From Deltaproteobacteria bacterium (GTDB lineage Bacteria > Desulfobacterota > BSN033 > UBA1163): a stretch of DNA of 46,154 nt. Location of the stretch: positions 1 through 46,154 of the forward strand of contig JAGVBT010000037.1 in NCBI GenBank assembly GCA_020059605.1. The letters are read 5' to 3'. Position numbers and translations under genes: made by a program. Shown piece after piece: positions 7,386-15,965 of this stretch. Each line of letters begins with the position of its first letter. Position 1 is the stretch's first letter. Below the pieces are notes generated by a model. It was not told the origin of the DNA. It made no database searches and worked only from the letters and a program-made list of their open reading frames with translations.

Positions 7386-9312
7386 AAAGATAGCTTATAT
7401 CGATCTCACTACCGGTAAGATAGACATTAAGCCGATTCCGCTTGATGTGCGAAGAAAGTTCCTGGGGGGGCGGGGACTCGATGCCTATTTGCTTTATAAT
7501 TATGCTCCCAAAGGATGCGATCCCCTCGGTCCCGAAAATCCTCTTATCGTCAGCGGCGGAATCCTGACCGCAACCCTGGCTTCAGCTACCGCAAGAACCC
7601 ATGTGATGGCGAAATCCCCCTTGGGAGGGATGCTGGGGAGCGCCAACATGGGAGGGTTCTTCGCTCCCGAGTTGGCCTGGGCAGGGTTTCACCATCTCGT
7701 GATCAAAGGGAAGGCGGAAAAGCCGGTTTACCTCTGGATTAAAAATGGCAAGATTGAGATTCGCGACGCCAAACATCTCTGGGGCAAAACGACAACGGAA
7801 GCCCAGTGGGCGATCCGGGAAGAGCTGGGGGATGACGATATTAAGAGCCTGGTCATTGGCCCGGCGGGCGAAAACCTGGTGAGGTTTGCCAACGTCATGA
7901 CCGGAATTAAAAATTCAGGCGGGAGAACCGGAATGGGAGCGGTCATGGGCTCAAAAAATTTAAAGGCCATTGCCGCACGTGGCACCATGGATATTAAGAT
8001 CGCCTACCCAAAAGAGGCCCTTGAATTTAACAAACGGTTTATCGAACAGATCACAAGCGCCAAGGTGAACCAGACCCAGGGAACTCTGGGGACCCCTTTT
8101 ATCTGGGGGGCCACGAACTCCTGGGGGGGCGTCCGGTGCAGGAACTTCCAGTATAACCAGGAGCTCTATTGTGATGAAATTGAGCCGGAGGCAATCGATG
8201 ATGCCTGCGCAGAAACGATGGGACCCTACCATATGGCGGGTTGCTTCGGTTGCCAGGTCCATTGCCGCGCCCAGTACAAAATCCCCACCGGCCCGTATGC
8301 AGGGGTCTATGATGAAGGTCCGGAGTATACTTCCCAGGGCGCTTTCTGCGGTGAGCCGGACTGCCGGAGCCTGGAAACCCTGCTGGTGGGCAATCACCTG
8401 GTGGATCAATTCGGAATGGATAATCTGGAGACCGGGAGCATCATCTCCTGGGCGATGGAGCTCTATGAACTGGGAATCCTCACGAACAAAGAGACCGACG
8501 GTTTGGATTTGCGGTTCGGCAATGATGAGGCCCTCCTTGAGATGGTCAAACGGATTTGTTTCAGAGAAGGTTGGCTGGGCAATACGCTGGCCGAAGGAGG
8601 CATCATCGCTTCCGAGAAGATCGGGAAGAATTCATTCGACTACCTGATCCAGGTCAAAGGGGTGAGCAATCTTCATTCCGATGAGCGGGCCACGCCCGCG
8701 CTTGCGCTCAATATTGCCACGGCTTCCCGGGGGTCGGACCATTTGAGAAGCCGCCCGGCAATCGACCTGTACCATTTGCCGGTAGACGTGATGAGAAAAA
8801 TCTACAGCAGCCCCGTGCCCTATGACGGACCCTTGAGCTCGGAGCATACCGAATATATCGGCAAGCCCTGGCAGGTCTTCTGGCATGAGAACTGCTATAT
8901 GGCCGTTGACTGTCTCGGCATCTGTAAGTACCACACGACCTTTTTGGGCGCCACGCTTCCCAATTTTGAAGATTGGCCCAAGGTTATTCATTACAATACG
9001 GGATTGGAGTTAACTCCCCGGGAAATCTGGGACGTTGCAGAACGGTGCAATATGATGGAACGGCTCTTTAACCTCCGGGAGGGTTTGCAGAGAGAGGATC
9101 TTAAAAAAGGCGACATGCTCAATCACCGCTACTTTGACGAGCCCACCCGAAGGGGCGCGCCCGATGTGGTCGGCAGGGTAATCGACCGGGAAAAGTTCAA
9201 AAAGATGGTCGATGAGTTGTATGAATACAAGGGTCTCGATAAGAACGGCGTTCCGAAGCCGGAAACGCTCAAGAGGCTCGGCCTGGAAAAAGAACCATCC
9301 CACCTGTTGTGA
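7372..9312 (+). CDS. aor: aldehyde:ferredoxin oxidoreductase (tungsten bis-pterin enzyme)
   Basis: A 646-residue AOR-family protein of normal length. Recognisable parts are the N-terminal pterin-binding domain (LGGRGLDAYLLY, GGILTATLASATARTHVM, KSPLGGMLGSANMGG) and SGGRTGMGAVMGSKNLKAIA near 180-200. The [4Fe-4S] ligands are Cys291, Cys294 and Cys298 (GCFGCQVHC) plus the conserved D513-x-x-G-x-C518. AOR enzymes oxidise aldehydes to acids with ferredoxin, or reduce activated acids. They need a tungsten bis-metallopterin cofactor. A four-cluster ferredoxin follows, and MoaD/ThiF-like proteins are encoded opposite. This resembles the aor operons of aromatic-degrading bacteria, but no FAD subunit is present. 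Ribosome site GGAGG, 12 bases before ATG. The aldehyde is unknown. Confidence 0.92.
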   Translation: MALNRKIAYIDLTTGKIDIKPIPLDVRRKFLGGRGLDAYLLYNYAPKGCDPLGPENPLIVSGGILTATLASATARTHVMAKSPLGGMLGSANMGGFFAPELAWAGFHHLVIKGKAEKPVYLWIKNGKIEIRDAKHLWGKTTTEAQWAIREELGDDDIKSLVIGPAGENLVRFANVMTGIKNSGGRTGMGAVMGSKNLKAIAARGTMDIKIAYPKEALEFNKRFIEQITSAKVNQTQGTLGTPFIWGATNSWGGVRCRNFQYNQELYCDEIEPEAIDDACAETMGPYHMAGCFGCQVHCRAQYKIPTGPYAGVYDEGPEYTSQGAFCGEPDCRSLETLLVGNHLVDQFGMDNLETGSIISWAMELYELGILTNKETDGLDLRFGNDEALLEMVKRICFREGWLGNTLAEGGIIASEKIGKNSFDYLIQVKGVSNLHSDERATPALALNIATASRGSDHLRSRPAIDLYHLPVDVMRKIYSSPVPYDGPLSSEHTEYIGKPWQVFWHENCYMAVDCLGICKYHTTFLGATLPNFEDWPKVIHYNTGLELTPREIWDVAERCNMMERLFNLREGLQREDLKKGDMLNHRYFDEPTRRGAPDVVGRVIDREKFKKMVDELYEYKGLDKNGVPKPETLKRLGLEKEPSHLL

Positions 9313-9317
9313 TACTT

Positions 9318-9405
9318 AACGAATTTAGCGAATGGCAGCGAATGGGCCGAATTGAACTATTCTTTATTTGCAGTATTCGGTTTCATTCGAGTCATTCGTT
9401 ACAAT
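9318..9405. repeat. imperfect inverted repeat between AOR and ferredoxin
   Basis: The gap holds AACGAATTTAGCGAATGG and GCGAATGGGCCGAAT on the left, answered by ATTCGGTTTCATTCGAG and TCATTCGTTAC on the right. It can fold into a long imperfect hairpin and belongs to the filler-repeat class of this genome. It may reduce read-through from AOR into the ferredoxin gene. Confidence 0.55.
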
Positions 9406-9421
9406 GAAAGGAGAGAAGTCA

Positions 9422-9931
9422 ATGGAACCCATGGGTAAAGTTCTTGCCATCAGTCCCGAAAAGTGCACCGGCTGCAGGCTCTGTGAGCTTGTCTGCTCGG
9501 TCTTTCATGACGGCGTGTCCAATGCCGCGCGAAGCCGGATCAAGGTCGTAAAATGGGAATCCGAGGGGCTTTACATTCCCATGTCCTGCCAGCAGTGCCA
9601 GGACGCCCCCTGTTTGATCGTTTGCCCCGTGAAGGCCATCTCCCGCGATGAGAATCTGAGCCGGGTGATGGTGAACCACAATATCTGTATCGGTTGCCGT
9701 TCCTGCGTGACGGTTTGCCCCTTCGGCGCAATGGGGTTCAATGTCATCGACCGGAAGAATTTTAAGTGCGATCTCTGCGACGGAGATCCCCAGTGCGTTC
9801 GTTTCTGTGAAGTGAAAGCCGTGGATTATGTCGATGCGGACCGGGTGGCCGTTGCCAAGAAGAAAGCAGCCGCCGAGAAAATCACTGCCGCCCAGCGGCA
9901 GGCCATGGCCCTTGAGTCGGAAGTTCATTGA
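9422..9931 (+). CDS. four-cluster ferredoxin (HycB/DmsB-like), AOR partner
   Basis: A 169-residue iron-sulfur protein with 16 cysteines in four motifs: CTGCRLCELVC, CQQCQDAPCLIVC, CIGCRSCVTVC and CDLCDGDPQCVRFC. That is enough for four [4Fe-4S] clusters. The start at 9422 was chosen because AAGGAGAG precedes it. The frame is open upstream only through repeat DNA. It directly follows AOR and should carry its electrons. It is a clear paralogue of the protein at 16107-16595, which is encoded beside an NrfD-like membrane protein. AOR electrons may therefore be able to reach the quinone pool through that partner. The C-terminal 30 residues are Ala/Lys-rich. Confidence 0.9.
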   Translation: MEPMGKVLAISPEKCTGCRLCELVCSVFHDGVSNAARSRIKVVKWESEGLYIPMSCQQCQDAPCLIVCPVKAISRDENLSRVMVNHNICIGCRSCVTVCPFGAMGFNVIDRKNFKCDLCDGDPQCVRFCEVKAVDYVDADRVAVAKKKAAAEKITAAQRQAMALESEVH

Positions 9932-9950
9932 GGGTCATTGGAATTTGGCG

Positions 9951-9990
9951 GAGAGGGGCTGGTCTGACCAGCCCCTCTCTTTTCGCTTTT
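9951..9990. terminator. convergent intrinsic terminator
   Basis: GAGAGGGGCTGG (9951-9962) pairs with CCAGCCCCTCTC (9968-9979) around a five-base centre, followed by TTTTCGCTTTT. It ends the plus-strand AOR unit and overlaps the stop of lysJ on the other strand, so it probably serves both. Confidence 0.85.
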
Positions 9991-11146
9991 AGGCCAGCAC
10001 TTCTCTCATGATGGATAAAACCTGATCAATCTCTTCCCGGGTGATGACGAGCGGAGGAAGAAGCCGGACGACCGTTGCGCCCGCAAGAAGCACAATCACT
10101 CCCTCTTCCATCAGCCGCTGGACATAAGGGCCTGCCTTCTCCTTCAGTTCGATGCCGATCATGAGGCCGAGGCCTCTCACTTCCCGAATTCTATTGCTCT
10201 TGATTGCCCCCAATTCCTTTAGAAAGTATTCTCCCAGGGTCTTTGCCATTTCCGGGAGTCGCTCGCGGACGATGATTTCAAGCGATGCCAATGCCGCGGC
10301 GCAGGCAAGCGGATTTCCTCCGAAGGTAGAGGTGTGGCTCTTGACGGGAACATGGACTGCGGCGGAGCAGAGCACCGCCCCCATGGGGATGCCCCCTGCG
10401 AGCGATTTGGCCACGCATAGCATGTCCGGCTCCACAAACTGCTCGCACGCGAAAAGGGTCCCTGTTCTGCCAAAACCCGTTTGCACTTCGTCGAGAATCA
10501 GGAGGATCCCCCTTTCATTGCAAAGGCTCCGAACCTGCCGGAAGTAAGACTTGTCCCCAACCCGGACCCCGCCTTCTCCTTGAACGGGCTCAAGGAGAAC
10601 CGCGGCCGTTTGTTGACTGACCGCCTCAGTCAATTTTTCGAAGTTATTGAAGGGCGCGTGCTTGAGCCCGGGCATCATGGGTGCGAAAGGTTTCTGATAT
10701 TCGTCTCCCCACGTGGCGGCAAGCGCGCCGAAGGTCTTCCCGTGAAAGCCTCTCATCGCAGCGATGACCTCCGTTTTTCCGGTGCTTGCCCGTGCGAACT
10801 TGATTGCCCCCTCAATGGCCTCTGTGCCGGAATTGCAAAAGAAGACCCGCTTCAGCCCCGGAGGACTGAGGGAGGTCAGTTTCTCCGCAAGCTTTGCGCG
10901 GACCGGGTTATAGAACATGCCGTAGCAGTTTCCCAGGGTCAGATACTGTTCATGGATCGCCCTGGCCACTTCCTCCCTGGCATGGCCGATATTGGAAACT
11001 CCCACGTTGGAGGCGCAGTCGATGTATTCCCTGCCCCGGTCGTCATAGAGCCTGGCGCCTTTGCCCCTGACCAGGACGATATCCCGGCGGGGATAGACGG
11101 GCAGTTCGTAACGGTCTTCCATCTCTTTCGTGTTCAGCCCGTTCAT
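9989..11146 (-). CDS. lysJ: LysW-carrier aminotransferase LysJ (ArgD/LysJ family)
   Basis: A 385-residue class III PLP aminotransferase. Key parts are FCNSGTEA (103-110), FHGKTFGALAATW, LLEPVQGEGG, LILDEVQTGFGRTG (217-229) and the PLP lysine Lys247 in VAKSLAGGIPMG. The ArgD/LysJ group transfers amino groups to the semialdehyde formed by LysY (or ArgC). Here the neighbours lysZ, lysY, lysX and lysW show that the substrate is carried on LysW. The ATG overlaps the lysZ stop by four bases (ATGA). It is last in the minus-strand array, just before a convergent terminator. Whether the product is lysine, ornithine or something else cannot be told. Confidence 0.85.
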   Translation of the reverse strand: MNGLNTKEMEDRYELPVYPRRDIVLVRGKGARLYDDRGREYIDCASNVGVSNIGHAREEVARAIHEQYLTLGNCYGMFYNPVRAKLAEKLTSLSPPGLKRVFFCNSGTEAIEGAIKFARASTGKTEVIAAMRGFHGKTFGALAATWGDEYQKPFAPMMPGLKHAPFNNFEKLTEAVSQQTAAVLLEPVQGEGGVRVGDKSYFRQVRSLCNERGILLILDEVQTGFGRTGTLFACEQFVEPDMLCVAKSLAGGIPMGAVLCSAAVHVPVKSHTSTFGGNPLACAAALASLEIIVRERLPEMAKTLGEYFLKELGAIKSNRIREVRGLGLMIGIELKEKAGPYVQRLMEEGVIVLLAGATVVRLLPPLVITREEIDQVLSIMREVLA

Positions 11147-11934
11147 TCAATCACCGTTCCCTTTCCTGAAAGGGCGTCTGTCACGGGGTGTTCCCCCCGC
11201 CCGTCGGCGATGATCACCCGGCTGGCTCCAACCTCAAAGAGTTTCCTGACCGCCAGCATCTTCCGTTTCATTCTCCCGTCTACCTGTTGCTCCCTGCGTT
11301 CGAGTTCCACCACAGGGATCCTCCGGATCAAGCTGGTTTCATCCTCTTTATTTTCAAGGAATCCCGGGGCTTCGATCAGGTTGATCACGGTGTGGGCGCG
11401 CAGGGTCTTCTGAAGGACTCTCACGACATCGTCATTTTCCGTGTTGATGGCGGTATTCTGTTCGTCGATAATCGGAACGGTGAGCACGGGGACATAACCA
11501 TGATCGAGCAGAAGATCGAGGAGGCCCCGGTTGACCGACTCGGGTTTGCCCGAATAATCCCGGAGAATTTTCAGCTTGCCCTCCCGGTAGACCCGGATCC
11601 CCTTGTTCCGGACCCCCTGGATGGACTTCCCGTCCAGGCCGCAAAGGCCGACGGCGTTAATCCCGTTCTGCTGGCAGAGCTCGACGATCCGCTTGTTTCT
11701 TGCACCGGCATAGGCCATCATCATCTGGTCGATCAGGCGTTCATCCGAATAGACGCTTGAATATCCGGAGACCGAGGTGACGACTTTCTTGGGTTGCCCC
11801 AGGTCTTCGGCCAGCTTGTCCCTGAGTGCGTTTGCGCCGTGGACGATAATGAACTTTTCTCTGATCTGTGCCAAATCCTGGATGATTCCTTGGAGATTGA
11901 TTCCGGCTCCTCCGCCGATCTTAACAATGATCAT
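11143..11934 (-). CDS. lysZ: [LysW]-aminoadipate/glutamate kinase LysZ
   Basis: A 263-residue amino acid kinase. The N-terminal MIIVKIGGGAG is the phosphate-binding loop, followed by FIIVHGANA. The later segments PVLTVPIIDEQNTAINTENDD and GRMKRKMLAVRKLFEVGASRVIIADG are typical of the N-acetylglutamate kinase/LysZ group. In the carrier pathway LysZ phosphorylates the side-chain carboxylate of the LysW-bound amino acid. The NTENDD/aspartate segment and the GRMKRK loop fit LysZ better than ArgB, but the main argument is the cluster. The gene begins directly after the amidotransferase stop and overlaps lysJ by four bases. Confidence 0.87.
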   Translation of the reverse strand: MIIVKIGGGAGINLQGIIQDLAQIREKFIIVHGANALRDKLAEDLGQPKKVVTSVSGYSSVYSDERLIDQMMMAYAGARNKRIVELCQQNGINAVGLCGLDGKSIQGVRNKGIRVYREGKLKILRDYSGKPESVNRGLLDLLLDHGYVPVLTVPIIDEQNTAINTENDDVVRVLQKTLRAHTVINLIEAPGFLENKEDETSLIRRIPVVELERREQQVDGRMKRKMLAVRKLFEVGASRVIIADGRGEHPVTDALSGKGTVIE

Positions 11935-12570
11935 TTACCATGCCCTCACCGTTTCATTGGAAATGCTCTGCCAGCCTTCTTCGGAAGGAAAGGCTTCCGA
12001 GCAGATAACTAATTCAGGGCCTTCTTTATATCGCATCGTGAAGTACTCCTCATCACCGGTAAAAAAGGTGGAAAGATAGATGGACCGTTCTTTTACCAGT
12101 ATAATGTTCATTCCCCTGATGTGTCTCGTCCGATCTCTGATGAGACCAACCGCTTTCTTCAGGGCGGTCAGCGTATCTCCAGCATCGAAGCGGCGGATGA
12201 AGTTGAAGATCTTCTCTGCTCCGATCCGTCCCTGTTCCTTGATTTTCACCCCTCTGAGTTCGCCATTGAAGATGAAGACCCTTTTTCCATCCGTGAAAGG
12301 CATATTGTTTTGAACGACGATATCCTTATCCTCAAAGGCGCTGCGGGCATGGGCAATGAGAAGGGAGGTGCGGGGAACCCTGGAGAAGTCGTCTTCCCAG
12401 ACAGGGCGGATATTTTTATAGATTTGCCATTTTCGGTCATCGTCCGTCCATGCACATCCCCAGCCGTGTCCCTGATATTCCTTGCTGTTTTTGGCGATGA
12501 GAGCAAATGGGGTCAGGTAATCCGCAGGACTGAACGGTTCCTCTGATCGAACGGCAAGTAGTCGACACAT
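11935..12570 (-). CDS. class II glutamine amidotransferase-fold hydrolase in the LysW cluster
   Basis: A 211-residue Ntn-type amidotransferase of the YafJ/EgtC kind. Cys2 (MCRLLA) is exposed as the N-terminal nucleophile once Met1 is removed. Arg76 in HARSAF and Asn102-Gly103 in IFNGEL are the expected glutamine-site and oxyanion residues. A late ICSEAF...W segment matches the family end. There is no synthase domain. It sits between lysY and lysZ with no gap to lysZ. Known single-domain relatives such as EgtC hydrolyse gamma-glutamyl amides. Since LysW cargo is held by a gamma-glutamyl amide and no lysK is seen here, this protein may release the product. That role is inference. Supplying ammonia is the alternative. 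Confidence 0.8.
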   Translation of the reverse strand: MCRLLAVRSEEPFSPADYLTPFALIAKNSKEYQGHGWGCAWTDDDRKWQIYKNIRPVWEDDFSRVPRTSLLIAHARSAFEDKDIVVQNNMPFTDGKRVFIFNGELRGVKIKEQGRIGAEKIFNFIRRFDAGDTLTALKKAVGLIRDRTRHIRGMNIILVKERSIYLSTFFTGDEEYFTMRYKEGPELVICSEAFPSEEGWQSISNETVRAW

Positions 12571-12576
12571 ATCTTC

Positions 12577-12648
12577 CAGATTGCGGATCGCAGATTACGA
12601 ATTGCGGATTTTAAATTCCGAAATCCGCATTCCGAAATCCGAAATCTT
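12577..12648. repeat. dispersed repeat of the 'CCGAAATCCG/GCGGATTNCGGA' type
   Basis: The gap between lysY and the amidotransferase is filled with repeated AATTGCGGATTT and AAATCCGCATTCCG units forming an imperfect hairpin. The same phrases occur at 16771-16825, 26151-26237 and 36783-36920. Confidence 0.7.
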
Positions 12649-12651
12649 ATG

Positions 12652-13674
12652 TTAAGTGGGGTGGAGGCCGGTAAAGGTGAGCCCTGCTGTTTCTTCAAAG
12701 CCGCACATCACATTCATGGCATGGACGGCCTGGCCGGCTGCTCCTTTCATGAGGTTGTCGATCGCCGAAATGACGACCAGCCTCGTTCCCTCTAACTCAA
12801 AACCGATGTCGCAGTAATTGGTGCCGGCAAGAATCTTGGGTTCGGGAAAACGGTAGATGCCTTGCTTCTCCTTGACGATCCGAATGAAAGGCTCCTGTCC
12901 ATAGACCTGACGATAACCCTTCCAGATATCTTTTTCCGTGATCTCCGGCTTCACAAAGAGGTGGGCTGTAACCAGAATTCCCCGCACCATCTCAATCGAT
13001 GTGGCAGAAAAATAAATGCGGTGGCCCAGCTCCTGCTCCATCTCCGCAATGTGACGGTGTCCGGTGGGTTTATAGGAGCGGACGCAACCGCTCCGCTCCG
13101 GATGGTGGGAAGCCTCGCTCACCGCATTGCCTCCCTCCGACGAACCGCACTTGGCTTCGGCAACAACGGGCAGGGCCGTATCCACGACGCCCAGTTTAAA
13201 AAGGGGCCAGAGGGGCAGGATGGTGGCTGTGGCATTGCATCCTGCGCCGCTGATGTAACGGGCCTTCTTCATCGCTTCCCGGTGAAGTTCGACATTTCCA
13301 TAGACGAACTCGGAAAGCCTATCCGGGTGGGGGTGCTCCACCCCGTACCATTTCAGGTATGCGGCGGTATCTTTGAGCCTGAAATCAGCGGAGAGATCAA
13401 CGATTCGTTCCGCCAGGCCATTTAACTCATTAAACCTCTGCATGAATTGGGTATGGGGAAGGGAGACGAAGAGGAGATCCACCTTTTCGAGTTCTTTGAC
13501 CGTGCAGAAGTTAAGAGAACTCTTTTTGCGAAGGTTCGGATGAACTCTCGTCACGGGCTTTCCGGCATTTCTTTCCGATGTCACCTGATGGATTTCCACA
13601 TGGGGATGATCGAGGAGGAGCCTGAGAAGCTCCCCACCGCCATAACCGGATGCGCCAACGATCGAGGCCTTCAT
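12652..13674 (-). CDS. lysY: [LysW]-aminoadipyl/glutamyl phosphate reductase LysY
   Basis: A 340-residue protein of the ArgC/LysY family. The N-terminal dinucleotide fold has [15 protein letters not shown] (6-20). The catalytic cysteine is Cys146 in GAGCNATA, the LysY-style motif, where ArgC usually has [27 protein letters not shown] carries the conserved histidine region, and [17 protein letters not shown] is the family C-terminal helix. It reduces the LysW-bound acyl phosphate to the semialdehyde with NADPH. Its start overlaps the lysX stop by four bases. The C-terminal codons abut a dispersed repeat. Confidence 0.88.
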   Translation of the reverse strand: MKASIVGASGYGGGELLRLLLDHPHVEIHQVTSERNAGKPVTRVHPNLRKKSSLNFCTVKELEKVDLLFVSLPHTQFMQRFNELNGLAERIVDLSADFRLKDTAAYLKWYGVEHPHPDRLSEFVYGNVELHREAMKKARYISGAGCNATATILPLWPLFKLGVVDTALPVVAEAKCGSSEGGNAVSEASHHPERSGCVRSYKPTGHRHIAEMEQELGHRIYFSATSIEMVRGILVTAHLFVKPEITEKDIWKGYRQVYGQEPFIRIVKEKQGIYRFPEPKILAGTNYCDIGFELEGTRLVVISAIDNLMKGAAGQAVHAMNVMCGFEETAGLTFTGLHPT

Positions 13675-14513
13675 CTCCTCCCCACCTCCAGAACATAGTC
13701 CACAACCCTGGCAGGGATGTTGACTCCCGTCGTATCAATGCTGTTTCGAAATTCCATGGTATAGTTGACCTCGTTGATGGAGAGTCCTTCCGGGGTCTCA
13801 AAGAGATCAATTGCCACCACGCCTCCGCCCACGGCTTTGGCCGCACGGACGGAGATGTCGTGGAGTTCATCTGTCACCGGACAGTTCGAGGCCTTTCCTC
13901 CCCGTGCCGTGTTGGTGATCCAGTGTTCGGAGTGGCGATAGATCGCACAGATACAGCGATCCCCGACGACAAAACTCCGGATGTCCCTGCCGCGCTTCTC
14001 CATATATTCCTGGATGTAGAAGATGGAATGGTGATAGCTTCCCAGGACCTCTTTATGCTCCAGGATCGCTTCGGCTGCATCCCGGTCATTGACCTTCGAG
14101 AGCAGCCTTCCCCACGAACCGGTATTGGGCTTGATGACACAGGGATACCCAAGCTCATCCATGGCGGCCAGGGCCGATTCAGGGGTGAAGGCCAAGTAAC
14201 AACGGGGCGTTCGAATGCCGGCTTTAATGATGGTCTGCGTGGTCAGGAATTTGCTGCCGCAGGTCTCTGCCACCCGATAGGAGTTGATCGTAGGAATTCC
14301 AAAGTCCTCGAAGATTTTAATGGCGTGGATGGCCCTGGAATGGTTGACGCACCGTTCGATAACCACATCGAAAGGGTAGTTGTTTTTGTGGAGATTGAAG
14401 ACGATTTCCCTGTCATCGATCGTCGTCACCTCGACGCCGGGGCGGATGCGAAATTCGTCCAGGAGGAGTTTCTCCTCCTTTCTGATAATGGAATGGATCA
14501 ATCCTACTCTCAT
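13671..14513 (-). CDS. lysX: LysW-amino acid ligase LysX (RimK-type ATP-grasp)
   Basis: A 280-residue ATP-grasp ligase of the RimK/LysX group. The N-terminal domain ([20 protein letters not shown]) is typical of LysX. It is followed by ATP-grasp elements: KPNTGSWGR near 145, [19 protein letters not shown], and the metal/ATP site [16 protein letters not shown] near 245-262. LysX joins the alpha-amino group of aminoadipate (or glutamate for ArgX) to the gamma-carboxyl of the C-terminal Glu of LysW. I cannot reliably separate LysX from ArgX specificity by eye. The start has GGAG about 11 bases upstream. lysW lies 155 bp upstream with no gene between. Confidence 0.9.
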   Translation of the reverse strand: MRVGLIHSIIRKEEKLLLDEFRIRPGVEVTTIDDREIVFNLHKNNYPFDVVIERCVNHSRAIHAIKIFEDFGIPTINSYRVAETCGSKFLTTQTIIKAGIRTPRCYLAFTPESALAAMDELGYPCVIKPNTGSWGRLLSKVNDRDAAEAILEHKEVLGSYHHSIFYIQEYMEKRGRDIRSFVVGDRCICAIYRHSEHWITNTARGGKASNCPVTDELHDISVRAAKAVGGGVVAIDLFETPEGLSINEVNYTMEFRNSIDTTGVNIPARVVDYVLEVGRR

Positions 14514-14668
14514 GGCCTTAACTCCGGTTGCAGTGAAAGGTTAAAACCCGGCCTTGCGCAAGGTCTCCTCAAGCCTTCTTTATGGGTGAAAGAGGTTGTG
14601 AGTTTGTGTCCGGCAGGCGTCTCTCAAGGTGAGTGCAGAGAGGAAAAAGCGCTGGCCATTGAAAGGCA

Positions 14669-14827
14669 TCATTCGCCCCAGTCTTCCTCTTCCTGGGGGG
14701 CTTCCTGAACACTGTCTTTCCCGGTTACCTCCAGCTCAGAGCCGCAGTCTCCACAGGTGACGATTTCTCCTTTCTCCGTGCCCTCGACCAGTTTCAATTC
14801 GTTTCCGCAAACAGGACACTCCGCCAT
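14669..14827 (-). CDS. lysW: amino-group carrier protein LysW
   Basis: A 52-residue protein read from the reverse strand: ATG at 14827, TGA at 14669. Cys4-x2-Cys7 (ECPVCG) and Cys25-x2-Cys28 (TCGDCG) form a zinc ribbon. An acidic tail ends in E-D-W-G-E, the diagnostic LysW terminus whose last Glu carries the amino acid through its gamma-carboxyl. A GGGGAGGAAGAGGC ribosome site precedes the ATG. LysX, LysY, LysZ and LysJ, encoded downstream, are its client enzymes. The upstream neighbour is the MoaD-like gene, 62 bp away, so carrier protein and cofactor sulfur carrier are in one array. Confidence 0.95.
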   Translation of the reverse strand: MAECPVCGNELKLVEGTEKGEIVTCGDCGSELEVTGKDSVQEAPQEEEDWGE

Positions 14828-14888
14828 TGCCTCTTCCTCCCCTTAGAGTCAAGGAATCATTTATACTATTTTAACTGGGATGTCAACC

Positions 14889-15161
14889 TTACCCTCCAGC
14901 GAGCATGAGGATCAGATGAATCTCGTCTCCGTCCTGAACGGGTTTGGGAAGCTCGTTGGGATGAGCGCTGGCATGGTTGACATAGACTTCAACGATATGA
15001 TGCAGTTTATTTTTTCCGGCAAAGATCGCCTTTTCCATCCCGGGATACTGCCGGACGAGGTGGTCCAGGCATTCCCCGACGGTCTTTCCCTCCACGGCCA
15101 CGACCTCCCGGCCGTCGGTATAACGGCGATGTGTCGCATGAATGTGTACCTTAACGGACAT
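14889..15161 (-). CDS. MoaD/ThiS-family sulfur carrier protein
   Basis: A 90-residue ubiquitin-fold sulfur carrier that ends in Gly-Gly, as needed for adenylation and thiocarboxylation. Strands such as VKVHIHATHRRY, TVGECLDHLVRQYP and DGDEIHLILMLAGG match MoaD. It would supply sulfur for the dithiolene of the molybdopterin/tungstopterin cofactor. The ThiF/MoeB-like activator is encoded directly upstream (15221-15958), and the AOR that needs the cofactor is opposite. Such dedicated MoaD/ThiF pairs accompany AOR genes in other bacteria. The conserved basic patch TRRYTDGREV near residues 10-20 is also typical. Confidence 0.9.
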   Translation of the reverse strand: MSVKVHIHATHRRYTDGREVVAVEGKTVGECLDHLVRQYPGMEKAIFAGKNKLHHIVEVYVNHASAHPNELPKPVQDGDEIHLILMLAGG

Positions 15162-15181
15162 GTTTTACTCCTTGTGCCCGA

Positions 15182-15209
15182 GTAGGGGCAATTCATGAAT
15201 TGCCCCTAC
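15182..15209. repeat. perfect 28-bp palindrome
   Basis: GTAGGGGCAATTCA (15182-15195) is followed directly by its exact reverse complement TGAATTGCCCCTAC. It lies in the 59-bp gap between the ThiF-like and MoaD-like genes. It is the type of small palindromic repeat that recurs between genes in many bacterial genomes. It could stabilise or process the mRNA. Confidence 0.85.
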
Positions 15210-15220
15210 AGAATGGTTTT

Positions 15221-15958
15221 TCAATCTGCCAATGTTCCGCAGTGATCGCAATCCGGATTCCGGTTAACAGCAAATTCGGTGAAAATAGCCTCCAGTCCGT
15301 CATACATGAGCATGCGATGGGTCAGGAGCTGCCCAAACCCTAAAAGATATTTGATCACTTCGGTTGCCTGAATACTCCCGATGACAGCGGGCGTTACGCC
15401 AATGACAGGAAACTTACCTTCCGGCCCCGGGCCCCGATACAAGCACCTCAGGCAGGCGGTTTTTCCGGGAAGGATGGTCATGACTCTTCCCTCGAACCCC
15501 TGGACCGCCCCGTGAAAAAAAGGAATATTTTTTTCAATCGCACATCGATTGAGAATGTACCGGGTCGATAGGTTGTCCATCGCATCGACGATGGCCTCGT
15601 AGCCATGGACAAGCGAAGAAGCATTTTTTTCGGTGATCGATTCGGCGATCGTTTCAACCCTGATTTCCGGATTCAGGCGCCTCACTTTGCTTCCGGCGGA
15701 ATCAACCTTTTTCTTCCCGATGTCTTCCTGCCAGTGCAAGATCTGGCGGTTCAGGTTGCTCAACTCCACTTCATCATGATCGATGATTCGAATGGTTCCG
15801 ATTCCGGCCGCCGCGAGCCAGGGCGCTATGGAACAACCGAGCCCGCCGGCGCCCGCAATAACCACCCGTGATCGCTTGAGCCTTTCCTGTCCTTCCGAGC
15901 CGATCTCTTCGATCATGATCTGCCTGGAATATCTTTCCCGCTCATCCGGTGTCAGCAC
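15221..15958 (-). CDS. ThiF/MoeB-family adenylyltransferase
   Basis: A 245-residue E1-like enzyme. The ATP-binding GAGGLGCS is at 36-43, NLNRQILHWQEDIGKKK follows, and D-A-M-D-N lies near residue 118. The zinc ligands are CLRC (near 180) and CDHC at the end. It adenylates the C-terminal Gly-Gly of the MoaD-like neighbour. I chose a GTG start at 15958 because GGAGGG lies 5 bases upstream and the protein then begins LTPDERERYSRQI, the normal MoeB start. The open frame extends 32 codons further, but those come from a dispersed repeat. Serving the tungsten cofactor of the AOR is inferred from context. Confidence 0.88.
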   Translation of the reverse strand: MLTPDERERYSRQIMIEEIGSEGQERLKRSRVVIAGAGGLGCSIAPWLAAAGIGTIRIIDHDEVELSNLNRQILHWQEDIGKKKVDSAGSKVRRLNPEIRVETIAESITEKNASSLVHGYEAIVDAMDNLSTRYILNRCAIEKNIPFFHGAVQGFEGRVMTILPGKTACLRCLYRGPGPEGKFPVIGVTPAVIGSIQATEVIKYLLGFGQLLTHRMLMYDGLEAIFTEFAVNRNPDCDHCGTLAD

Positions 15959-15965
15959 AGCAACC

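Noticed and set aside
11143..13674. Ordinary arginine biosynthesis genes argB/argC/argD
   Set aside because: The E-D-W-G-E carrier LysW and the LysX ligase in the same array, and the GCNATA motif in the reductase, point to the carrier-bound pathway.
13650..14708. 352-codon plus-strand frame over lysX
   Set aside because: Antisense shadow. LysX ATP-grasp motifs and the four-base overlaps are on the minus strand.
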